A stretch of 64,000 nucleotides of DNA from Candidatus Dormiibacterota bacterium (lineage in GTDB: Bacteria; Chloroflexota; Dormibacteria; Dormibacterales; Dormibacteraceae). The stretch lies in assembly GCA_003169845.1 (NCBI GenBank), contig PNAG01000002.1, positions 1-64,000 of the forward strand, given 5' to 3'. Within the stretch, counting starts at the first letter, position 1, and each line of letters starts with the position of its first letter. Of the stretch, positions 15,128-23,048 are shown one piece after another. Position numbers and translations under genes: made by a program. Under the pieces are notes generated by a model. It had not been told where the DNA came from. It saw nothing but the letters and a program-made list of their open reading frames with translations, and did no database searches.

Positions 15128-16660
15128 TCAGCTCAGTTCAGGCAGGCTGAGCGGTGTCCAGTCCACCCCGCCATCGGTCGTTTCGTAAAGCGTGGTGCCA
15201 GCACTTTGCCCGCCATTTGGTTGTACCAGCACGTAGGCCCACCCCAGTGAAGGGGTCAAGAAAGCAAACCAGGGGGGCGGCCAGTTAGCGGGCTCCTGCG
15301 CTGGGAGGCCACTGCCCGGTGCGGGCGCGTCGCCGAACTGCGTCGTGGCTGGCGTCACGTCCCAGTGTTGTCCCGCGTCCGCCGTGCGCATCCACCCCCC
15401 ACCAATGGGCAAGCCCACCCAATGCGTCACATCGACGTAGAACAGCGCCTCAAGTTGGGTGAAGTTGGGAACCGGGATCGGACCTGACCAGTGATCTCCT
15501 CCATCGGAGGTTGTGTACACAAAGTGGTTTTCTGTGAGCGGGCTGTAATGCGTAGCCTTAAGCTCCAACACGCCTTCGCGGCCGTTGAAGAACTTCAAAG
15601 TCCAAAGGATCGAGTCGGTCGGGTCGATGCCGGGCGGAACCTGGATGTTCTGGAGTTGCCAGGTGACTCCTCCGTCGAGAGATCTAAAAAGGTGCGGCGA
15701 GCTGGCAGAAGCAGTCCCACTGAGGCTAAGCCATGCGACCGATGAGCTCTGAAAGACAAGTGGGCCTGGCAAAGAGTGATCGAGCAGGCCGTTTGGAAGA
15801 TAAAGCCCCGTGGCCAGGTCCAAGTTGAATTGTGCCTTGATGTCGATACGGGCCACAAGACCCCAATGAGCGCCGCTGTCGGTCGTGTGGAAGAGGTCCG
15901 CAAGGCTATACGCCGGCTCTTGGGAAAGCACCCACCCCTCGCGCGGATTGAGGAAGTACATGAGCGGCTGCAGTTTCGATTGCGAGCAGTGACCGCCCTT
16001 ACAAACCGTCTCGACAGCTTGACCAGCGCCAGGCGGAAGACCGTGTGATGTCCAAGTAACCCCACCATCCGCGCTGTGAAGAAGAAGACCGAAGCCTGGG
16101 TCGAATGGCGATCCGACTATTAACAATTCCCTCCCGTCCGCGCTGGCGAGCATTTGCGAGATTTGTCCGGCACCCTGATTCCAGGTGTGCTGGGCCTTCC
16201 ATTGCCTGCCACCGTCATCGGTCCGGAAGAGGACGGATGTCTGCTCTGGGCACGTTGCGGCGCACGGCAGAGTGGTGGTCTCCATGAGCCATCCGATGGT
16301 CGTCGAGACAAACAGTGTGCCCTCGACGGAGCAAGCCCCAGAGCAGATGCCGACGCCCGGGGCGTTGACCTTGAATGGCTGGTTGTGCGCGGGAACGGGA
16401 GCAAAGAGTCGGTGTACCGCCAGAAAGGCAGCCGTCGCGGCGACGGCAACGACTACAGCCATGACGATGGCCAACAGCCTCATGGCTGGCCGCGGCCAAC
16501 TTAGCCAAGGCCGTTCACGGCTCTTCCAACGGCGGTCTCGAACAGCTCCGACGTCCATGTCCAGCATTGCCATCGTTCGTGACAGCAGCAAGGGATGGGG
16601 AAAGTCCGGGCCTGGGTCAAAGGCCACGTCCAAGTTAAGTCTCAGCGTCTCCTCAGCCAT
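15128..16660 (-). CDS. Membrane-anchored BNR/Asp-box beta-propeller, probable anti-sigma partner
   Basis: 510 residues. Residues 1-60 are cytoplasmic and begin MAEETLRLNLDVAFDPGP. Residues about 61-85 are a single transmembrane helix (LLAIVMAVVVAVAATAAFLA). The remaining 420 residues are extracytoplasmic, with at least five Asp-box repeats (RTDDGGRQWKA, SADGGVTWTS, TTDSGAHWGL, SLDGGVTWQL, TSDGGDHWSG, TADAGQHWDV, TTDGGVDWTP), as in HCF136/sialidase-like propellers. It overlaps the ECF sigma gene by eight bases. By analogy with sigma/anti-sigma pairs its short cytoplasmic arm may hold the sigma factor while the propeller senses something outside. That role is inference; I see no standard anti-sigma zinc motif. 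Confidence 0.7.
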   Translation of the reverse strand: MAEETLRLNLDVAFDPGPDFPHPLLLSRTMAMLDMDVGAVRDRRWKSRERPWLSWPRPAMRLLAIVMAVVVAVAATAAFLAVHRLFAPVPAHNQPFKVNAPGVGICSGACSVEGTLFVSTTIGWLMETTTLPCAATCPEQTSVLFRTDDGGRQWKAQHTWNQGAGQISQMLASADGRELLIVGSPFDPGFGLLLHSADGGVTWTSHGLPPGAGQAVETVCKGGHCSQSKLQPLMYFLNPREGWVLSQEPAYSLADLFHTTDSGAHWGLVARIDIKAQFNLDLATGLYLPNGLLDHSLPGPLVFQSSSVAWLSLSGTASASSPHLFRSLDGGVTWQLQNIQVPPGIDPTDSILWTLKFFNGREGVLELKATHYSPLTENHFVYTTSDGGDHWSGPIPVPNFTQLEALFYVDVTHWVGLPIGGGWMRTADAGQHWDVTPATTQFGDAPAPGSGLPAQEPANWPPPWFAFLTPSLGWAYVLVQPNGGQSAGTTLYETTDGGVDWTPLSLPELS

Positions 16661-17201
16661 TTACCCTGACCTCCGAAACTCCCATCGCCGGGCGCAAACG
16701 CTTCAGCGCTCGATTGATCCTGGTCTTAACCCCAGACTGGGTAAGGCCGAGCGCGATCGCTACATCGCGCAGCGGCATGTCGAGATGAAAATGCAGAAGG
16801 ATGGCCACGCGCTGGTCATGCGGTAGGTGCATTACGGCGCGACGCAGGTCCTCCCCCTCGAACCAGGCCGCGTCGTCGACAGATGGCAAGGCATTCGCGT
16901 CGGGAAGTCGCACCAAATGCCACCACTTACTTCTGCGGATTTCCCGGCATTGGTTCGCGACGATACCTATGAACCATGGCTGAAACGAGCTCCCGTCGCG
17001 AAGGTTTTGCAGGCGCCGCCAAGCCCGTAGGGCCGCTTCCTGGAATGCGTCTTCAGCCTCTGACCGGTCGTGCAGCATGGCAAAGGCAAGCCTTGTGGCA
17101 GAGCGGATGGTCGGTTCGAGCAAGTGCTCAAAGGCGACTCGGTCACCTGCCCGAGCGCGAGCGACGAGAGCCTGCTCAGCGCGGTCCTCCATCGGCGTCA
17201 C
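16653..17201 (-). CDS. ECF-family RNA polymerase sigma factor
   Basis: 182 residues. Region 2 is ATRLAFAMLHDRSEAEDAFQ with the 2.4-like EAALRAWRRLQNLRDGSSFQ and PWFIGIVANQCREIRR. Region 4 is VMHLPHDQRVAILLHFHLDM with the HTH LRDVAIALGLTQSGVKTRIN. No C-terminal extension is present. It heads an operon with the beta-propeller and esterase genes and probably directs their expression along with other envelope genes. The 80 bases upstream are GC-rich and I could not pick its promoter with confidence. Confidence 0.9.
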   Translation of the reverse strand: MTPMEDRAEQALVARARAGDRVAFEHLLEPTIRSATRLAFAMLHDRSEAEDAFQEAALRAWRRLQNLRDGSSFQPWFIGIVANQCREIRRSKWWHLVRLPDANALPSVDDAAWFEGEDLRRAVMHLPHDQRVAILLHFHLDMPLRDVAIALGLTQSGVKTRINRALKRLRPAMGVSEVRVNG

Positions 17202-17470
17202 TATGCGGGTTCATCCGGGCAGCAATTCCAGGAGCGCCAGGCGCGCCTGGGCCGAAAACCGGATGTCATGTCGGCGGTCTCACTTTGTCTTTCCTGCTAC
17301 CTCACCTTTCCTACGGGCAAATCGGGCGGAAGGGTGTCAGATGAGCAAAGGATTTCAAACGAGCAGGGGATTTCAGGTCCCTGCCATTGCGATCTTGTGA
17401 ATCGGCTGAGATCAAGATCGGCCGATTTAGGTGCAGTTGGGCGAGTGCGTTCGCAACGGCCAAGTTGCAA
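17202..17470. other. Gene-free spacer upstream of the sigma gene
   Basis: Holds the promoter region of the sigma operon and an AT-richer stretch (17290-17400). No gene seen. Confidence 0.3.
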
Positions 17471-17560
17471 ACAAGGTGTATATCCAGTCGGGCGCACGTC
17501 AAGGCGTGGCCGCGCACCTCGGGCCCGTTGAGTCCGTACACCTTAAGAAAATACGGGGCA
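17471..17560 (+). repeat. Family A copy A4 followed by family B copy B1
   Basis: Copy A4 (core from 17479, TATATCCAGTCGGGCGCACG) is diverged in its right half. Copy B1 (17532-17560) reads GTCCGTACACCTTAAGAAAA then TACGGGGCA. The two families lie only 12 bases apart here; in the gap near 51.4 kb they also occur together. Confidence 0.75.
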
Positions 17561-17838
17561 CCCGGCGTTGGCCGCGTCTCCGGACCTTCGACCTGGGCTC
17601 CTGGCTGGCCTCCCGGCCTGGCTGGCGGCGCCTACACTGCCGACCTCGACTGGCCATCCCGCCGACTTCAACATCACCGACTTCCTCAGGTTCGCCCAGG
17701 TCGACCCGGGCCGACGACCTGGGCTGTGGGACAGGGCCCAAGTGCGTCTCTGGCGTCGCCTCCAAGCTGGATGGCGAGTTCTCGGCGGCGAGACGATTCA
17801 GCGCCGATCACCTTGGCAGTCCGCGATGATATTCGTCG
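17561..17838. other. Possible decayed coding remnant
   Basis: A plus-strand frame around 17640-17830 reads TGHPADFNITDFLRFAQVD and QSAMIFVDGWNPG without stops, but there is no start signal and I recognise no family. Treated as spacer or remnant upstream of the PLP enzyme gene. Confidence 0.25.
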
Positions 17839-18774
17839 ATGGCTGGAATCCTGGAGGCGATCGGCAACACGCCGATCGTCGAGCTACGCCGGATTCGCCC
17901 ATCCCGCGGGGCGCGCGTCATGATCAAACTCGAGTCGGCTAACCCAACCGGGAGCATGAAGGATCGCATCGCGCTGGCCATGGTCAACAAGGCGGCCGCC
18001 GACGGGCGTCTGCCACCTCGCGGCCGCGTTGTCGAATACACCGGGGGGAGCACTGGTATGGCGCTCGCCTTTGTGTGCGCTGCGAGTGGCTACCGCTGCA
18101 CGCTTGTCAGCAGCGATGCGTTCAGCGAGGAGAAGCGCACAGGCATGATCGCGCTCGGCGCGGAGGTGGTGATCGTCCCTAGCGATCGCAAACGGATCAC
18201 GGAAGAGTTGGCCCGCGAGATGATCGCCACCGCCCAGCGCTTGGCGAAGGCGCCTGATAGCTATTGGACCGACCAGCTCAACAATCGCGACGGCGAGGTC
18301 GGCTACCACCCCCTGGGCGAAGAGATCTGGGCGCAAACAGAGGGACGGGTTGCAGCGTTCGTTCAGTCAGTCGGCACCGCACACTCGTTGCACGGCACCG
18401 CCGACATTCTTCGGGAGCACCGACCTGATGTGCGGATCGTCGCGGTTGAACCCGCCGAGTCGCCAGTCCTGTCGGAAGGGCGCACCGGCAGCCATCGCAT
18501 TGAAGGGATCGGGATTGGATTCGTGCCTCCGCTGTGGCGCCCTGAGCAAGTGGACGAGATACTTCAGGTGGGATCCGATGAAGCGATGGCCATGGCAAGG
18601 CGCTTGGCGATGGAGGAGGGGCTGTTCGCGGGATCTTCGACTGGCGCCAACATGATTGCCGCGCTAAGAGTGGCCGAAAGGCTGCCCGAGGATGAAGTGG
18701 TGGTCACGCTCGCAGTCGATTCGGGTGTGAAGTACCTCAGTACGGCACTCTATTCTCGCGCCGACTCGGGGTAA
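17839..18774 (+). CDS. PLP-dependent cysteine-synthase/CBS-like enzyme
   Basis: 311 residues of the fold-type II PLP family. Lys41 in ANPTGSMKDRIAL should bind PLP; the phosphate-binding and asparagine-loop equivalents include VVEYTGGSTGMALA, then VCAASGYRCTLVSSDAFSEE. The usual GTGGT phosphate loop is replaced by SVGTAHSLHGTADIL, and the C-terminal GLFAGSSTGANMIAAL is standard. The fold is certain, but the altered loops make O-acetylserine sulfhydrylase activity uncertain; O-phosphoserine, cystathionine or diaminopropionate chemistry is possible. Spacing to the nearby arsenic-type methyltransferase suggests independent transcription. ATG at 17839 is the only well-placed start. Confidence 0.75.
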   Translation: MAGILEAIGNTPIVELRRIRPSRGARVMIKLESANPTGSMKDRIALAMVNKAAADGRLPPRGRVVEYTGGSTGMALAFVCAASGYRCTLVSSDAFSEEKRTGMIALGAEVVIVPSDRKRITEELAREMIATAQRLAKAPDSYWTDQLNNRDGEVGYHPLGEEIWAQTEGRVAAFVQSVGTAHSLHGTADILREHRPDVRIVAVEPAESPVLSEGRTGSHRIEGIGIGFVPPLWRPEQVDEILQVGSDEAMAMARRLAMEEGLFAGSSTGANMIAALRVAERLPEDEVVVTLAVDSGVKYLSTALYSRADSG

Positions 18775-18790
18775 GTGGCGGGTAAGGCAG

Positions 18791-18913
18791 AGCGACCACG
18801 CCTTCCTCACCTCCGACCGCGCCCGCGAGGTCATCGCTGAGGAGCGCATCCAGGTCATCGACTACCAGCTGCTGCAGAACGCCTGGCGCAACTTGCCCGA
18901 TACGACCGCGTAG
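18791..18913 (+). pseudogene. C-terminal fragment of an unrecognised protein
   Basis: An in-frame stretch SDHAFLTSDRAREVIAEERI then QVIDYQLLQNAWRNLPDTTA ends in TAG. Its composition and periodicity look like real protein, but no start exists and the frame is cut on the left next to the PLP gene. I do not recognise the family. Confidence 0.35.
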
Positions 18914-18969
18914 CTGGGGCAAGCCGCCATCGACAGCCAATGTGCTGAGTCTCCCCTCGCCGAGAGCGG

Positions 18970-18998
18970 GTCTGTACACCTTTAAGAAATACGGGGCA
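18970..18998 (+). repeat. Family B dispersed repeat, copy B2
   Basis: GTCTGTACACCTTTAAGAAA then TACGGGGCA. It is followed by GGCGGCGGTGACCTGGCTCA, the same phrase that follows copy A3 near 14145. Confidence 0.7.
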
Positions 18999-19240
18999 GG
19001 CGGCGGTGACCTGGCTCAGCGCGGCCGGGTCGAGATCGGAACGATCACGGCGCCGATGTGTTCGCGGCTGGGCTTCCGGTCATAGGCAGGAGGAGGTTGG
19101 AGTGCTTCCGATGGACTTTTCGAACCCCACAGGCTTCTCTGGCGGTGGCGGTTCTCCTGCGGCGGCGGTGGCAGCAGTCGGCGATTTGTCGGGTGAACCC
19201 TCGATGAGCACAAGGGGGCGCATCCGCATACTGTTGGCCG

Positions 19241-20032
19241 ATGGCTGACATTCTCAACGTGGTCGATATCGACGAGCTTCGTCACCAGGTGCGTCAAAAG
19301 TATCGCGACGTCGCTGCCGATCCTAGCGGCACTCAACATGTCCATCACTTCCACACCGGCCGGACGCACGCGGTGCGGCTCGGCTACCCATCGCATCCCT
19401 TGAGCGAACTTCCGGACGAAGCATGCGAGGCATTTGCAGGCATGGGCAACCCGTTCTTTTGGGGCGGCCCCAAACCCGGAGAGAGGGTCGTCGACCTGGG
19501 ATCGGGAGGCGGCATGGATTCTCTGCTGGCCGCCCTTTGGGTGGGTAGCGAAGGACGTGTTATCGGAGTCGACATGACCCCCGAGATGCTCGAGCGCAGC
19601 CGTTCGATCGCCGAGAAGATGGGGTTGAAGAATGTCGAGTTCCGCGAAGGGCTGATCGAGGATCTACCGGTTGAGGATGGATGGGCTGATGTCGTCATCT
19701 CCAATGGGGTAATCAACCTATGTCCGGACAAGATCGGTGTCTACCGGCAGATCTTCCGCGTACTGAAGCCTGGCGGAAGAATGACCGTGGCCGACATTTG
19801 TCTGGAGCGTCCAGTTCCGGAGGAAGCCCTCCGAGACATTGATCTCTGGACTGGTTGAATCGCCGGGGCCCTGCCGTGTGCAGGGTGGGAGACGGTGATC
19901 AGCGCCGCCGGCCTTGTGGATGTCGAGCTGGCGAATCCAATCGACGCCTTTGCCGGCGCCAGCGGAGAGGCGAGCGCCAGGGAGTTCGGAACATTGGGTT
20001 ATTCAATCCGCGCCCGCAAGCCGGTTGACTAG
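19241..20032 (+). CDS. ArsM-like SAM methyltransferase with an in-frame UGA (selenocysteine candidate or nonsense mutation)
   Basis: The frame encodes 205 residues, meets TGA at 19856-19858, and continues open for 57 more codons to TAG at 20030. The first part is a class I methyltransferase of the arsenite-methyltransferase type (VVDLGSGGGMDSLLAALWVG, DMTPEMLERSR, VISNGVINLCPDK, VLKPGGRMTVADI, DIDLWTG). After the TGA it resumes IAGALPCAGWETVISAAGLV and ends GYSIRARKPVD, which is the normal C-terminal part. The family has a conserved Cys exactly where the TGA stands (DIDLWTG-C-IAGALP). Cys62 and Cys161 remain. A hairpin with bSECIS-like geometry follows. If UGA is a plain stop, the protein lacks its last arsenic-binding Cys. 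ATG start, 42 codons after repeat-rich sequence. Confidence 0.65.
19868..19886 (+). promoter_or_regulatory. bSECIS-like hairpin downstream of the in-frame UGA
   Basis: GCCCTGC and GCAGGGT pair (six Watson-Crick pairs plus a G-U) around the loop CGTGT. The loop has G at its second base, 17 bases after the UGA. Bacterial SECIS elements need a short apical loop with a G in its first two bases at about 16-37 bases. The fit is suggestive only, as such hairpins also arise by chance in GC-rich genes. Confidence 0.3.
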
Positions 20033-20047
20033 GATGCCAGAGACGGC

Positions 20048-20285
20048 ATGAGCGATTGCTGCACGCCGAAGGGCTACCGGCAGATCTTCAGCGAGAAGAA
20101 CGCGCGCGCGGAGGCAAGGCGCTACCGGCGCAAGGGCCTCGATGCAACATCTCGGCGAATCGGTGACTTACTCAAGGAGCGGGGCGTCGAAGGCAAGACG
20201 CTTCTCGAGGTGGGGGCGGCATCGGAGCGATCGAGATCGAGCTGCTCAAGGCGGGTGTTCCCCGCGCGGTCAATGTTGAGCTGAC
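20048..20285 (+). pseudogene. Truncated SAM methyltransferase
   Basis: Starts well (MSDCCTPKGYRQIFSEKNAR, then RYRRKGLDATSRRIGDLLKE and TLLEVG) and belongs to a known small methyltransferase group with this Cys-rich start. Near 20213-20220 the frame shifts: the other frame continues GIGAIEIELLKAGVPRAVNV up to ELT. The gene is then cut at 20286 by the family C element C2, so the rest of the domain is missing. Both a frameshift and a truncation are present, so it is not functional. Confidence 0.75.
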
Positions 20286-20338
20286 CTGTAAGAGGGCAAA
20301 ACTCGCTCCGGCCCGCTGCGGGCCTTTTGCCGCCTCAG
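20286..20338. repeat. Family C paired-arm element, copy C2
   Basis: Left arm CTGTAAGAGGGCAAAACT, right arm (reverse complement) CTGAGGCGGCAAAAGG, with a 19-base GC-rich middle. It contains GGCCCGC-TGC-GGGCC followed by TTTT, so it could also end transcription. It abuts the broken methyltransferase. Confidence 0.65.
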
Positions 20339-20399
20339 CCTGGGGACGATCAGAATCGGCGGCTAGCCCGAGTTGTCGGGCAGCTGGGACAGGCGGTAA

Positions 20400-20428
20400 G
20401 TCCGTACACCTTAAGGAAATACGGGGCA
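20400..20428 (+). repeat. Family B dispersed repeat, copy B3
   Basis: GTCCGTACACCTTAAGGAAA then TACGGGGCA. The upstream TGTCGGGCAGCTGGGAC is shared with copy B5 at 51.4 kb. It is followed by GGTTCGAGTCC at 20443, a tRNA T-arm-like string. Confidence 0.75.
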
Positions 20429-20590
20429 CGCCGGCGCCTTTTGGTTCGAGTCCTCTTTGGTCTACCCAGCCCACCTGCCGTCTGGAGTTAGCTTCTCCGA
20501 ATGGCGCCGCGATTTAGTGCTGTCCGTAACAGGACGCGCTCCTCGGCGGTGGTACGAACTCACCTCAGGTTTATTTGTCAAGATTCGCCC

Positions 20591-21349
20591 ATGCCCGAAG
20601 ACCACTTGGGCGAAACCGTTGCAGAGAGATACGACGAGTTGCTCGCCGACATGTCCGAGCCTGCTGTCGTCGATCCCGTAGTCGACCTCTTGGCGGAGTT
20701 GGCCGGCCACGGCGCCGCGCTCGAACTCGGAATCGGCACCGGCCGGATCGCGCTGCCTCTCGCGCGCCGTGGTATCCGTGTGTACGGAATCGAGCTCTCC
20801 TCGGCGATGCTGGCGAGGCTGCCGGCAAAGCCGGGTGCCGAGCAGATCGACGTAACAATCGGCGACTTCGCCACGACCAGGGTCGAGGGGACGTTCTCGC
20901 TCGCCTATCTCGTCTTCAATACGATCAACAATCTGACAACCCAGGACGAGCAGGTCGCCTGCTTCCAGAACGTCGCGACCCACCTCGAGCCCGGCGGCTG
21001 CTTCGTGATCGAGGTAGGCGTTCCGGCGCTCCAGCTGCTGCCACCCGGCGAGACGTTCCAGCCGTTCCATGTGAGCGAGACCCATCTCGGGATCGACGAG
21101 TACGACGTCGCGAACCAGCGACTCGTCTCACACCACTTCCGGGCCGTCGGCGGAACGTTCGAGAAGCGCTCGATCCCGTTCCGCTACGTCTGGCCGTCAG
21201 AGCTCGACCTGATGGCACGGCTCGCCGGGATGACGCTGCGGGAGCGCTGGAGCGGCTGGAAACGCGAGCCGTTTACGAGCCACAGCACCAAGCACGTCTC
21301 GGTCTGGGAGAAAGACTTGAGCTTGCAAAAACGGGCATGCCAAGGCTGA
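20591..21349 (+). CDS. Class I SAM-dependent methyltransferase
   Basis: About 252 residues from ATG 20591. An in-frame start at 20501 would add 30 residues unlike homologues, so I reject it. Motif I is ALELGIGTGRIALPLARRG, motif II VYGIELSSAMLARL, and post-motif LAYLVFNTINNLTTQDEQ. The C-terminal beta region is GTFEKRSIPFRYVWPSELDL. This is the broad group of small-molecule methyltransferases with a DUF-type C-terminal half; the substrate is unknown. The gene stands alone between repeats B3 and B4. No strong ribosome site is visible before the ATG. Confidence 0.8.
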   Translation: MPEDHLGETVAERYDELLADMSEPAVVDPVVDLLAELAGHGAALELGIGTGRIALPLARRGIRVYGIELSSAMLARLPAKPGAEQIDVTIGDFATTRVEGTFSLAYLVFNTINNLTTQDEQVACFQNVATHLEPGGCFVIEVGVPALQLLPPGETFQPFHVSETHLGIDEYDVANQRLVSHHFRAVGGTFEKRSIPFRYVWPSELDLMARLAGMTLRERWSGWKREPFTSHSTKHVSVWEKDLSLQKRACQG

Positions 21350-21455
21350 TCGGCGAACCAACCAACGCGTCCCTAAATATCAGCCTGTCGATCGTACGCG
21401 GCCCGAGGTAGGGGGCAGTCGCTCTTGGTGACCCGCCCAGCGGGCCGCGAACCAA

Positions 21456-21484
21456 TTCGTACACCTTAAGGAAATACAGGGCAC
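21456..21484 (+). repeat. Family B dispersed repeat, copy B4
   Basis: TTCGTACACCTTAAGGAAAT then ACAGGGCA. It is followed within 15 bases by GGTTCGAGTCCGCC and a CACCA, which look like a degraded tRNA 3' end (about 21496-21523), just before the intact tRNA-Gly. Confidence 0.7.
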
Positions 21485-21536
21485 GGCGTATTTGTGTGGT
21501 TCGAGTCCGCCGTGACGCACCAGCGAGAAGCGTCAA

Positions 21537-21611
21537 GCGGGCGTAGTACATCGGTAGTGCACCAGCCTTCCAAGCCGGGTACGGGGGTTCGATTCCCCCC
21601 CGCCCGCTCCA
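21537..21611 (+). tRNA. tRNA-Gly(TCC)
   Basis: A complete cloverleaf: acceptor GCGGGCG pairs with CGCCCGC, the D-arm is GTAC/GTGC, the anticodon loop CTTCCAA gives TCC, and the T-arm is built on GGTTCGATTCC. CCA is encoded at 21609-21611. The anticodon stem CCAGC/GCCGG has one A-C mismatch in the middle, unusual for this tRNA and possibly a sign of decay. Confidence 0.9.
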
Positions 21612-21683
21612 AAAACTTACGTGAACGGCTCGTCGTTCCTGGTCGACAGCGGCCTCACCGCGGCTTACGTGACGCCGGAGTAG
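21612..21683 (+). pseudogene. Short-chain dehydrogenase C-terminal remnant
   Basis: Directly after the tRNA CCA, an open frame reads KTYVNGSSFLVDSGLTAAYV then TPE and stop. This is the last strand and tail of an SDR enzyme (normally YVTGQ...VDGG). The rest of the gene is missing, so the tRNA end marks a breakpoint where other DNA was inserted or deleted. Confidence 0.65.
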
Positions 21684-21818
21684 ACCTGAATTAGACGCCA
21701 ACTGGCGTTACCGTGGTCTGTCCTGCGACCGACGATTCAGTACGCGCGCAGCGGCGAACTCAAGATCGCCTATCAGATCACTGGTGGCGGTCCCATCGAT
21801 CTCGTTTGGGCCCCGGCG

Positions 21819-23048
21819 ATGGCCACACAGCTCGATTTGGAATGTGACTGGCCCCCGAGGGCCCGTTTCCTGGAAAGCCTTGGGGCGTTTTGCCGACTCA
21901 TCCGGTTTGACAAACGCGGCACGGGGCTTTCGGATCGGCCAGACCACATCGCCACGCTAGAGGAGCGCATCGACGATATCCGCGCCGTGATGGACGCCGC
22001 CGGAAGCAAAAGCGCCGCTATCCTCGGAGCGTCCGAAGGTTCGTCGATGGCGTGCCTTTTTGCAGCCACCCATCCCGATCGCACGCGTGCGCTCCTGATC
22101 TGGGGCGGCCAGGCGCGATGGGTGAGAACGGACGACTACCCATGGGGATCGACGCCTGAGGAGGATGAACGCGGGATCGCCGAACTGAGCGAGCATGGGA
22201 TAACGCTCGAGTACGAATTCCCGGATGGAGTCCCCGACGACCAAGCCGCGTATGCAGAGTATTTGATGCGGTGGCATCGGGCGGGTGCCAGCCCAGCGGC
22301 GCTCGTGGCGCTCGCGCGCATGAACGCGCAGATTGACATCCGAGACATCCTTCCCGACATCCGCGTGCCCACGCTGGTGATGAACCGCACCGGCGACCCT
22401 GTAGCGCACATCGATGCCGCGCGAAACCTGGCGGCGCACATCCCAGGCGCGAGGTTCCAGGAGTTCCCGGGCGACACCCACTCCATCAGCAACATCGAGC
22501 CCGAGAAGGTGCTCGCGACGATCGAGGAGTTCATCACCGGCGCCCCGAGCCGACTGAGGACAACTCGCGTGCTGGCTTCCATCCTCGTGCTCGACATGGT
22601 TGGCTCCACCAAACGCGCCTCCGAGCTGGGTGATTCTGGTTGGAAGGACCTTCTGTCTCGGCACCGTGCGGCGACCGATGCCGAGGTTGCGTACTTCGGT
22701 GGCGCAGTCGTCGATCACGCAGGCGATGGCGTGCTGGCCACCTTCGACGGACCGGCACGAGCAGTGCGATGCGGCCGTGCTGCCGTGGACAAAGCCCACG
22801 AGCTCGGCCTTCAGCTGCGGGCCGGAATCCACACCGGTGAAGTGGAGAGAGACGGAGTTGCTGCCACGGGTATCGCAGTGCATATCGCTGCGCGCATCGG
22901 GGCGTTGGCAGCGGCAGACGAGGTCCTGGTCACGAGCACGGTCAGGGATCTGGTGGCCGGTTCTGGCATCGAGTTCGAGGACCGGGGTCGCCACCTGCTC
23001 AAGGGAGTTTCCGAGGCACGGCGGGTCTACCGGGTCTCGGCCGTTTAG
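21819..23048 (+). CDS. Alpha/beta-hydrolase fused to a class III adenylate/guanylate cyclase domain
   Basis: 409 residues from the first ATG. Residues 1-235 are an alpha/beta hydrolase (RFDKRGTGLSDRPDH, nucleophile elbow ILGASEGSSMA, PTLVMNRTGDPVAHIDAA, FPGDTHSI). Residues about 250-405 are a class III cyclase (ASILVLDMVGSTKRASELGD with the metal Asp, then VVDHAGDGVLATFDGPARAV and LRAGIHTGEVER). Such fusions are common in actinobacteria and relatives and may link small-molecule sensing to cAMP. Homology extends upstream of the ATG in the same frame (QYARSGELKIAYQITGGGP, to about 21738). No ATG/GTG/TTG exists before that, so either CTG 21723 is used or the start was lost. Confidence 0.75.
   Translation: MATQLDLECDWPPRARFLESLGAFCRLIRFDKRGTGLSDRPDHIATLEERIDDIRAVMDAAGSKSAAILGASEGSSMACLFAATHPDRTRALLIWGGQARWVRTDDYPWGSTPEEDERGIAELSEHGITLEYEFPDGVPDDQAAYAEYLMRWHRAGASPAALVALARMNAQIDIRDILPDIRVPTLVMNRTGDPVAHIDAARNLAAHIPGARFQEFPGDTHSISNIEPEKVLATIEEFITGAPSRLRTTRVLASILVLDMVGSTKRASELGDSGWKDLLSRHRAATDAEVAYFGGAVVDHAGDGVLATFDGPARAVRCGRAAVDKAHELGLQLRAGIHTGEVERDGVAATGIAVHIAARIGALAAADEVLVTSTVRDLVAGSGIEFEDRGRHLLKGVSEARRVYRVSAV

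Noticed and set aside
20462..21085. Minus-strand frame of 207 codons opposite the methyltransferase
   Set aside because: Antisense shadow of a GC-rich gene with clear family motifs on the plus strand.
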